Shown here piece after piece: positions 13,526 to 19,868 of a stretch of 28,693 nucleotides of DNA (position 1 is the first letter of the stretch; every line of letters starts with the position of its first letter). The stretch comes from AA29 sp041481445 (GTDB lineage Bacteria; Acidobacteriota; Vicinamibacteria; Fen-336). Both the position numbers and the translations under genes were made by a program. The stretch is taken from assembly GCA_041481445.1 (NCBI GenBank), contig JBGPBV010000080.1:1-28693 (forward strand), given 5' to 3'. Under the pieces are notes generated by a model. That model worked only from the letters and a program-made list of their open reading frames with translations, was not told the origin of the DNA and ran no database searches.

Positions 13526-14451
13526 GACGTCACCTTCGGGTTGGGCTCGGCGTCCGAGGCCACCACGCGGTTGCGGCCCTGCTGCTTGGCCTTGTAGAGG
13601 TTCTCGTCCGCGGCCTTGATGAGCGCCTCGTCCGTCTGCGCGTCCCAGGGGAAGGTGGCCACCCCCGCGCTGATGGTCACGCGACCCCCGGGCTGGTGCG
13701 GTCCGCCGGTGAAGGCCGTGCCTTCCACGGTCTGCCGCACCGTCTCCCCGAACGTCTCCGCCTCCTGGCGGGTGGCGCCGTAGAGGAGGGCCACGAACTC
13801 CTCCCCGCCGTAGCGGGCCACGATGTCGCCGCGCCTTCCCGTGGACTTGACGATCTCGGAGACGGTGCAGAGCGCGACGTTGCCCTCCTCGTGCCCGTTG
13901 GTGTCGTTGTACTTCTTGAAGTGGTCGATGTCGAAGATCACGAGCGAGACGACGTCACCGGTCTGGGCCGCGCGGTCCACCTCGATCTCGACCCGCTCGC
14001 GGAAGAACCCGAAGTTGTAGAGGTGGGTGAGGGGGTCGGTGATGGCGCGCCGGTGGGTCTTGGTCACCTGGCGGGTCAGGCTGCGCACGCGCTCCACCTG
14101 CAGCCAGTACAGCTCCTCCAGGAGGTCGGGACGGCGGCGCAGGAGGCTGCGGAAGTCGGGCGCGGGGATCCGGAGAAGCCGGCACGGCGTCAGCGCCCGC
14201 ACGGTGGCCGACCGCTCGCGGCCGTCGGTGCCGGCCAGCTCACCCACCACCGCGCCCCCCTCCAGGGTGCGCAGGACCACGACCTCGCCGTCCGGCGCTT
14301 CGTGCACGACCTCGAGGGTGCCGTCGAGCAACAGCGCCACCGAATCGCCGGGATCGCCCTCGCGCCAGAGGATCATCCCCGTCTCCAGCCGCAACTCCGC
14401 CCCCAGGCGAGCCAGCTCGGGCAGGTAGGCCTGGAGCGACCTCTCGCGCAT
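13516..14451 (-). CDS. Diguanylate cyclase with cyclic-nucleotide-binding domain
   Basis: This 311-residue protein has an N-terminal cNMP-binding (CRP-like) domain (about 5-115; ILWREGDPGDSVALLLDGTLEV and GAVVGELAGTDGRERSATV), a short helix, and a GGDEF domain with FDIDHFKKYNDTNGH and active-site GGEEF (215-219). RRGD (206-209), five residues before GGEEF, fits the RxxD inhibitory site, so product feedback by c-di-GMP is likely. It should make c-di-GMP from GTP under control of a ligand bound by the N-terminal domain. Whether that domain binds a nucleotide is not clear, as the usual phosphate-cassette Arg is not certain. ATG 14451 stands only six bases after TATGAT (14463-14458) and has no clear ribosome site, so the message may be leaderless. 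Confidence 0.92.
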   Translation of the reverse strand: MRERSLQAYLPELARLGAELRLETGMILWREGDPGDSVALLLDGTLEVVHEAPDGEVVVLRTLEGGAVVGELAGTDGRERSATVRALTPCRLLRIPAPDFRSLLRRRPDLLEELYWLQVERVRSLTRQVTKTHRRAITDPLTHLYNFGFFRERVEIEVDRAAQTGDVVSLVIFDIDHFKKYNDTNGHEEGNVALCTVSEIVKSTGRRGDIVARYGGEEFVALLYGATRQEAETFGETVRQTVEGTAFTGGPHQPGGRVTISAGVATFPWDAQTDEALIKAADENLYKAKQQGRNRVVASDAEPNPKVTSWS

Positions 14452-14457
14452 GCTTCC

Positions 14458-14463
14458 ATCATA
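14458..14463 (-). promoter_or_regulatory. -10 element of the diguanylate cyclase (leaderless geometry)
   Basis: TATGAT (five of six consensus bases) ends six bases before ATG 14451, so transcription should start at about the A of the start codon. Confidence 0.5.
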
Positions 14464-14483
14464 TTCCGCGCCGAAGGACGCGG

Positions 14484-15884
14484 TCAGGGAGATCCCGGCG
14501 CGGACCGCGCGTACATCGCGATGACCCGCTCGATGGCCCTCCGGCAGGCCGCGCAGAAGCCGGCCTCGTCGCGCGTGAACATGATGCAGTCCGCCTGCGG
14601 GCGGTAGTACCCGTTGGCCTCGTACATCGCGCCCTCGAACGCGCCGACCTTGCCGGCCAGGGGGGCGAGGAGGCGCGTGGTCCAGGCCTGCTCCTCGCGG
14701 AACAGGGCGTCCATCTCGTCCTCCGGGCGCTTGTCCTCGCGGATCTTGCCCCGCCGGGCCTGGAAGTCGCGCTGGGCCTTCTCGAACTCCTCCTTCGGCC
14801 AGGGGACGGGCAGGGACAGGCCGGCCGTCAGCAGGTCACGCCACTTCCCGCCCTGCGGGGCCGCGGTCACGTTGGGCTCCCACGGCTCCGGGCGCGCGGC
14901 GCGGGGCTCGTAGCTCACGGGCGAGGTGTAGTACTCGTCGGCCAGGCCCGCGAAGTGATGGCCGAACTCGTGCACGAACAGGTACGGCGCCCAGGCGCTG
15001 TCCACGGCCACCGTGGCGTAGAGGTTGTGGATCCCGCCCCCGCCGTACTTGCGGTCGTTGACCACGATCTCGACGAACTCGTAGGGGGCGGCGGCCGCGA
15101 TCTCGCGCATGCGCTTGTTCTCGAAGGTGAGGACGTACCGCTCGGAGCCGAAGGCGTCGTAGGTCGCGCCCACCGGCGTGCGCCGGTAGACGCCGTCGGA
15201 GGGCCGCGAGACCCCGCTGAGCCCGGAGGGAGTGTCGATCGCCCACACGTTGAAGTCGCGGCGGTGCTCCTTGAACGGCGAGACCGCGAAGAGAAGATCG
15301 GCCATCCGCTTGGCGTCGCGATGCCACTTGTCCATGTCGGACGGGGTGTACCCGTCACCCAGGAGCAGGAGGTCCACCTTGTCCGCGGGCGGGCCGTTCT
15401 CGACGACGGCCCACACGCGGCCGGCGGCCGGGGAGGGCGCACGATCGACGAGGGGCGAGGCCGGATCGACGGGCACCGACCAGGCTTCCTCGAACGCGCC
15501 GTCCTCCGCGCGCTCGAACAGGACCACGGTCACGGGGGCGGTGGGCGCCGGGAAGCGCACCGACTCGTGGAAGGCCCGCGCGACCGTCCTGGCCTCCGCG
15601 GTCGACTCCCACTCGCCGTAGACGCTCGCGAACCCGCGCGAGAAGAGCACCCGGCCGGAGCCGTCACGGACCTCGAAGCGGTACCGGCCGAGGCCGCTGT
15701 CGTCGAGCGTCCGGTCGAGGCGTCCCGGCCACGGCCCCTCCAGGGCGACGCCGTCGAGCGCGAACCACTGGCGGCCGGCCTGACCCCCGTGGAGGTAGTC
15801 GACGCGCAGCGTGCGCACGGGAGGCGCGGAGGCGGAAGCGGACGGAGCCTGGGCCAGGGCGAGCACGATCGGGAGCACGAGCAT
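14484..15884 (-). CDS. Exported M64-family metallopeptidase
   Basis: This 466-residue protein has a short signal peptide (LVLPIVLALAQAPSASASA), a beta-rich N-terminal domain (about 25-160), then a catalytic domain with KVDLLLLGDGYT, DFNVWAIDTPSG and the zinc site HEFGHHFAGLADEY (H305, E306, H309, with D316/E317 downstream). This extended HExxHxxGLxDEY motif is that of the M64 (IgA peptidase) family. A late Cys set, DCIMFTRDEAGFCAACRRAI, is also common in the group. It probably cleaves proteins outside the cell; the IgA name need not reflect the substrate. ATG 15884 sits seven bases after TAGGCT (15897-15892) with no ribosome site, suggesting a leaderless message. The open frame continues far upstream, but that part is antisense to ggt. 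Confidence 0.88.
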   Translation of the reverse strand: MLVLPIVLALAQAPSASASAPPVRTLRVDYLHGGQAGRQWFALDGVALEGPWPGRLDRTLDDSGLGRYRFEVRDGSGRVLFSRGFASVYGEWESTAEARTVARAFHESVRFPAPTAPVTVVLFERAEDGAFEEAWSVPVDPASPLVDRAPSPAAGRVWAVVENGPPADKVDLLLLGDGYTPSDMDKWHRDAKRMADLLFAVSPFKEHRRDFNVWAIDTPSGLSGVSRPSDGVYRRTPVGATYDAFGSERYVLTFENKRMREIAAAAPYEFVEIVVNDRKYGGGGIHNLYATVAVDSAWAPYLFVHEFGHHFAGLADEYYTSPVSYEPRAARPEPWEPNVTAAPQGGKWRDLLTAGLSLPVPWPKEEFEKAQRDFQARRGKIREDKRPEDEMDALFREEQAWTTRLLAPLAGKVGAFEGAMYEANGYYRPQADCIMFTRDEAGFCAACRRAIERVIAMYARSAPGSP

Positions 15885-15891
15885 GCGCCCG

Positions 15892-15900
15892 AGCCTATCA
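15892..15900 (-). promoter_or_regulatory. Extended -10 element of the M64 peptidase gene
   Basis: TGATAGGCT on the minus strand; seven bases separate it from ATG 15884, placing the start of transcription at the start codon. Confidence 0.45.
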
Positions 15901-15924
15901 CCGTGGCCGGCCGCCGCCCGCCGG

Positions 15925-15933
15925 TGATAGCCT
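15925..15933 (+). promoter_or_regulatory. Extended -10 element of ggt
   Basis: TGATAGCCT on the plus strand, almost a mirror image of the divergent M64 element. The predicted start near 15940 leaves GGAGG (15941-15945) eight bases before ATG 15954. Confidence 0.45.
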
Positions 15934-15953
15934 CGCGGTCGGAGGCCACTGGC

Positions 15954-17657
15954 ATGCTCGACCGCCGCGCGCTCGTCCTGCTCCTCGTCGCCGCTCTCGC
16001 CCCCGGGCCCGTCTTCGCGACCGGGGCGCAGCCCATCCGGGCCAAGACGGGGATGGTCGTCTCGCAGAACTTCATGGCCTCGCAAGTGGGCATCGAAGTC
16101 CTCTGGGCGGGCGGGACGGCGGTGGACGCGGCGGTGGCCACCGCCTTCGCGCTGGCCGTCACCCATCCGACGGCCGGCAACATCGGGGGCGGCGGGTTCC
16201 TGCTCTACCGCCCGGCGGCGGGCGAGCCCCTGGCCTACGACTTCCGCGAGACCGCACCCTCCGGCAGCGCGCCCACGATGTTCCTGACGAATGGCGCCTA
16301 CGACAAGAAGAAGCATCACGCGAGCCACCTGGCGGTCGGCGTGCCCGGCACCGTGGCCGGCCTCCACATGGCCTGGCGCGCCCACGGCAAGCTTCCGTGG
16401 CGCCGCCTGCTCGATCCGGCGATCGTGATGGCGCGGGAAGGGTTCCTGGTGACGCCCGGCCTCGCCCGCTCCCTGGCCAGGGTGCTGCCGGAGATGAAGC
16501 CTTACGAGGCCTCCGTCGCCCAGTTCTCGCGCAAGGGCGTCCCCTACGAGGCGGGCGATCTCCTGCAACAGCCCGACCTCGCGGACACGCTCGAGCGGAT
16601 CGCCGACAAGGGGCCGGCCGGATTCTACGAGGGCAAGACCGCGGAGCTGATCGAGGCCGAGATGAAGAGGGGCGGCGGCCTCGTCACGCGCGCCGACCTG
16701 AAGGCCTATCGCGCGGCGGACCGGGTGCCGCTGCGCGGGAGCTACCGGGGATACGAGGTGCTGGCCATGCCGCCCGTGAGCTCCGGCGGCGCCACCCTGC
16801 TCACCATGCTGAACGTCCTCGAAGGTTACGACCTCAGGTCCACCGGCTACGGGTCCGCCGATACCGTCCACCTGATGGCGGAGGCCATGCGGCGCGCCTA
16901 TGCCGACCGCGCGCGGTACCTGGGCGATCCCGACTTCAACCAGGACATGCCGATCGGGCGCCTGGTCTCCAAGGAGCACGCCCGCGAGCTGCGCGCCACC
17001 ATCGACCCAAAGAAGGCCTCGCGCTCCGACCCGTCGAGCTTCGAGTGGCCGGCAGAGAGCCACGAGACGACGCACCTGTCGGTAGTGGACGGCGCCCGCA
17101 ACGCGGTCTCCCTCACCTACACGCTGGAGGACGGCTACGGGTCCAAGATCGTCGTGCCCGGCGCCGGGTTCCTCCTCAACAACGAGATGGGCGACTTCAA
17201 CGCGGGGCCGGGGCTCACGACCGCCGAGGGCCTGATCGGCACCGACCCCAACCTCGCCCGTCCCGGCCAGCGCATGCTCTCGAGCATGACCCCGACCATC
17301 CTCTCCCGCGACGGCAAGCTCGCCCTCGTCATCGGAAGCCCCGGCGGGCGGACGATCATCAACACCGTGCTGGAGACCATCGTGGCCTTCGCCGACTTCG
17401 GCATGAACGTCCAGGAGGCGATCGACGCTCCCCGCTTCCACCACCAGTGGCTGCCCGACCGGATCCTCTACGAGCGCTACGGCCTCTCGCCGGACACCGT
17501 GGCCTTGCTGCGCGCGCGCGGCCACGTGGTCGAGGAGGGCCAGGGGGACCAGGCCACCCAGGGGGTGGCGGAGGGGATCGCCTACGACGCCCGGGCGGAC
17601 GGGCTGGAGGGCGGGTCCGACCGTCGCGCCTCCGACGGCGCGGCCATCGGACGCTGA
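15954..17657 (+). CDS. ggt: Gamma-glutamyltransferase
   Basis: This 567-residue protein has a signal peptide (about 1-23) and the gamma-glutamyltransferase fold of the Ntn-hydrolase superfamily. Hallmarks are GGTAVDAAVATAFAL, NIGGGGFLLYR, DFRETAP and the catalytic region ETTHLSVVDG, with Thr372 as the likely autocleavage site and nucleophile of the small subunit. SMTPTIL and GSPGGRTI also fit. It should act in the periplasm, hydrolysing glutathione and other gamma-glutamyl compounds or moving the glutamyl group to amino acids or peptides. ATG 15954 has GGAGG eight bases upstream. It is divergent from the M64 peptidase and convergent with the ATP-grasp gene, separated from it by only seven bases. 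The C-terminal ~20 residues are Asp/Gly-rich and not conserved. Confidence 0.95.
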   Translation: MLDRRALVLLLVAALAPGPVFATGAQPIRAKTGMVVSQNFMASQVGIEVLWAGGTAVDAAVATAFALAVTHPTAGNIGGGGFLLYRPAAGEPLAYDFRETAPSGSAPTMFLTNGAYDKKKHHASHLAVGVPGTVAGLHMAWRAHGKLPWRRLLDPAIVMAREGFLVTPGLARSLARVLPEMKPYEASVAQFSRKGVPYEAGDLLQQPDLADTLERIADKGPAGFYEGKTAELIEAEMKRGGGLVTRADLKAYRAADRVPLRGSYRGYEVLAMPPVSSGGATLLTMLNVLEGYDLRSTGYGSADTVHLMAEAMRRAYADRARYLGDPDFNQDMPIGRLVSKEHARELRATIDPKKASRSDPSSFEWPAESHETTHLSVVDGARNAVSLTYTLEDGYGSKIVVPGAGFLLNNEMGDFNAGPGLTTAEGLIGTDPNLARPGQRMLSSMTPTILSRDGKLALVIGSPGGRTIINTVLETIVAFADFGMNVQEAIDAPRFHHQWLPDRILYERYGLSPDTVALLRARGHVVEEGQGDQATQGVAEGIAYDARADGLEGGSDRRASDGAAIGR

Positions 17658-17669
17658 GCCTCGCTCAGC
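17653..17669. terminator. Hairpin spanning both stop codons of ggt and the ATP-grasp gene
   Basis: GCTGAGC (17653-17659) and GCTCAGC (17663-17669) form a perfect seven-bp stem with a CTC loop. The ggt TGA (17655-17657) and the opposing TGA (as TCA 17665-17667) lie opposite each other in the stem. No U-tract follows on either side. Confidence 0.4.
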
Positions 17670-18714
17670 CGAGCTGCGCGGGCTGCCAGCGCAGGCCCAG
17701 GTTCACGATGCGCTGGATCAGCTCGCCGTAGTCCAGGCCGGACTTGCCCGCGGACTGGGCGAAGTCCTCGTCGCGGCTGAGCTGCGGGTTGGGGTTGGCC
17801 TCGATGACGTAGACGCGGCCGGCCTCGCCCAGGCGCAGGTCGATGCGCGCGAAGCCGGAGAGCTTGAGGGTCCGATAGACGCGCTTGGCGATGTCGCGGA
17901 TGCGCTCGGCCGCCCCCTCCGGCAGGTCCTTGGCCTCCTCGCTCACGATCCCGCGCTTCTTCTGGTAGGTGAGGCTGAACTTGAGCCGCTCGGTGGCGAT
18001 CTTGCGGGACTCCTCCGGCATGTTGTTGAAGACGAGCTCCCACACGGGCAGGGTCAGGAGCTGCTGGTTGCCGATGACCCCGACGTAGAGCTCCCGGCCC
18101 TCGATGTAGCGCTCGACGAGGGCGTCCGTGCCCACGCTCTCGTGGATGAAGCGGACGCGCTCGACGAGGTGCTCCTCGTCCTCCACCACCGAGGCCTGGG
18201 AGATGCCGATGGAGGCGTCCATGGTCAGCGACTTCACGATGAGGGGGAAGGCCAGGCGCTTGGGATGGCGCACCTTGCGGCCGCGGGGAACGATCACGAA
18301 GTCCGGCCCCAGCACGCGGTGGTAGCTCAGGAGCTGCTTGGCCAGCGACTTGTCGCGCGAGAGGAGCAGGCCCCGCGAGTTGCAGCCCGTGTAGGGCATC
18401 TTGAGGAGCTCGAGGTAGGCCACCACGTTGTGGTCGAAGGTGACGATGTCGTCGAAGCCCTCGAGCAGGTTGAAGGCGACGTGGGGCTTGAACTCCAGCA
18501 GCGCGTTCCGGATCCCCCCCAGCTCGTTCCCCACGCCCAGGATCTGCACCTCGTGGCCGAGCGCCTCCAGCGTGCGCACCACGTCGTACTCCGTCTTCCA
18601 GGGCTTGCCCGGCAGCTCCTGGGGGTCGGCGGTCGCGGGGGGCACGAGGTCGGGGTGCACGAGGGCGAGCACGCGCAGCTTCTTGGCCGGCTCCTTCTTC
18701 TTCTTCCGGCTCAC
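17665..18714 (-). CDS. D-Ala-D-Ala ligase-like ATP-grasp ligase
   Basis: This 349-residue protein starts with a Lys-rich patch (SRKKKKEPAKKL) and then shows the ATP-grasp order: an N-terminal domain (VLALVHPDLVPP, VRTLEALGHEVQILG, FNLLEGFDD), PYTGCNSRGLLLSRDKSLAK, the central FPLIVKSLTMDASIGI and VERYIEGRELYVGVIGN, and the metal/ATP site RIDLRL...VIEANPNPQLSRDEDFAQSA. This is the D-Ala-D-Ala ligase branch, which joins a carboxylate to an amine using ATP. Divergence from housekeeping Ddl and its position argue for another substrate, perhaps peptide or amino acid ligation. GTG 18714 overlaps the upstream zinc peptidase stop (GTGA), so the two are translationally coupled. The exact product is unknown. 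Confidence 0.85.
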   Translation of the reverse strand: MSRKKKKEPAKKLRVLALVHPDLVPPATADPQELPGKPWKTEYDVVRTLEALGHEVQILGVGNELGGIRNALLEFKPHVAFNLLEGFDDIVTFDHNVVAYLELLKMPYTGCNSRGLLLSRDKSLAKQLLSYHRVLGPDFVIVPRGRKVRHPKRLAFPLIVKSLTMDASIGISQASVVEDEEHLVERVRFIHESVGTDALVERYIEGRELYVGVIGNQQLLTLPVWELVFNNMPEESRKIATERLKFSLTYQKKRGIVSEEAKDLPEGAAERIRDIAKRVYRTLKLSGFARIDLRLGEAGRVYVIEANPNPQLSRDEDFAQSAGKSGLDYGELIQRIVNLGLRWQPAQLG

Positions 18715-19802
18715 AGGGGCACCCGGTGCCGGCCGGTGGCCAGCAGCTCCATGGTGTAGAAGGTCAGCTTGAGGGCGAAGTCGAGGCGGGTCTCCTCCTC
18801 CGAGCGCGACAGGCGAAGGCCGAGCCGGCGGCAGCGCAGGATGATGCTCTTGAGGAGCCGGTCGATCGTGTACTGGTACTCGCCGGTGGCGCGGGCGACC
18901 CGGCGGCGCAGCTCGGGCCGGTTGCGGGAGAGGAAGGCGGCCGCGCTCGGCCGCTCGCGGTCCCCGGGAGGGGCGGTGAAGAGCCGCAGCAGGTCGTCGT
19001 CGTAGGCCTTGCGGCGGTCGAGGCCGTAGAGCCGCCGCTTCTCGCGGTAATGGGCGCGCAGCGTCTTCTTGATGCGGGAGAGCGCTTCCACCGTCCGCCG
19101 CGTCTGCACGGGCGGGGTCACCCCGGCCAGCTCGCGCATGAGTCCGTCCACGTACTCGAGCTTGCGCAGCGCGGGCCAGCCTGCGTAGCGCTCCGCCCAC
19201 GGGTAGCCGGGGGTGAGCCACACGGCGAAGGTCTCCGCGAAGTCCTCGTCGGGGTGGCTCTGGCCGTAGTAGCCGTCGAGGTGGACCACGAAGCCCCGGC
19301 TGTACGGCCGCGGCAGGTAGAACTTCGGGTAGGGCACCGAGCTGCGGCCGAACAGCGTCTGGCGCCGCCGCCGCTGGCGGAGGTGGAACGCGTTCTCGAT
19401 GGCGTGGCCGGCCTCGTGGCGCAGGATGCGCAGGCACCACTCCGGGGTGCCGCCCTCGACCTCGAGGGTCTGCTTCTCCTCCAGGCGGACCAGCCGGGGA
19501 TGGGCGAGGTAGAAGGGCACCGCGAAGCCGGGGACGCCGTCCGGGCAGAACCATTCCGCGGAGAGCCAGCAGTGCGGCCGGAACTCGAGACCGCGCCCGG
19601 CCAGCTCGCCCCGGAGCTGCTCCAGCCACGGCTCGAGCGCGCTGCCCTCCAGGGTCACCCCGAGGTCGCACATGCGGACGTCGAGCAGCCGCTCGTCGTC
19701 GTAGGAGGCCCAGAAGGGCTCGGACCGGCCGGCGGAGGGACGCGCCGCACCGCTCGAGGTGCGCCGGACCGGAGCGGGGCGGGTCGCCGCGCGGGGAGCC
19801 AA
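18711..19802 (-). CDS. Putative zinc-binding metallopeptidase (Mx type)
   Basis: From TTG 19802 this is 363 residues. The conserved part begins FWASYDDERLLDVRMCDLG, continues with FRPHCWLSAEWFCPDGVPG and FYLAHPRLVRLE, and has the zinc motif RILRHEAGHAIENAF (HEAGH at about 129-133) and later HPDEDFAETFAVWLTPG, whose Glu may be the third ligand. This agrees with the putative zinc-binding metallopeptidase family; no substrate is known to me. There is no signal peptide. Its 3' end overlaps the ATP-grasp gene by four bases. The start is uncertain: ATG 19673 would cut the conserved WASYDDERLLD segment, so the TTG is preferred, with TACGCT (19817-19812) nine bases upstream and no ribosome site. The first ~30 residues are low-complexity. 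The open frame further upstream is antisense to ppc. Confidence 0.8.
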   Translation of the reverse strand: MAPRAATRPAPVRRTSSGAARPSAGRSEPFWASYDDERLLDVRMCDLGVTLEGSALEPWLEQLRGELAGRGLEFRPHCWLSAEWFCPDGVPGFAVPFYLAHPRLVRLEEKQTLEVEGGTPEWCLRILRHEAGHAIENAFHLRQRRRRQTLFGRSSVPYPKFYLPRPYSRGFVVHLDGYYGQSHPDEDFAETFAVWLTPGYPWAERYAGWPALRKLEYVDGLMRELAGVTPPVQTRRTVEALSRIKKTLRAHYREKRRLYGLDRRKAYDDDLLRLFTAPPGDRERPSAAAFLSRNRPELRRRVARATGEYQYTIDRLLKSIILRCRRLGLRLSRSEEETRLDFALKLTFYTMELLATGRHRVPL

Positions 19803-19811
19803 GGGGGAGCC

Positions 19812-19817
19812 AGCGTA
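19812..19817 (-). promoter_or_regulatory. Possible -10 element of the zinc peptidase/ATP-grasp operon
   Basis: TACGCT on the minus strand, nine bases before TTG 19802, the same hexamer as before tcmP. Weak on its own. Confidence 0.25.
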
Positions 19818-19855
19818 AGGCGGAGCCGGGCCACGGTCAATCCGCGGCGCGGCCG

Positions 19856-19861
19856 TACAAT
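19856..19861 (+). promoter_or_regulatory. -10 element of ppc (leaderless geometry)
   Basis: TACAAT (five of six consensus bases) ends seven bases before GTG 19869, which has no ribosome site. Transcription should begin at the start codon. Confidence 0.5.
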
Positions 19862-19868
19862 CGACGCC

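Noticed and set aside
14484..17525. A 1,013-codon minus-strand frame covering ggt.
   Set aside because: The M64 peptidase begins at ATG 15884 with a signal peptide; upstream of that the frame is antisense to ggt and has no domain-like sequence.
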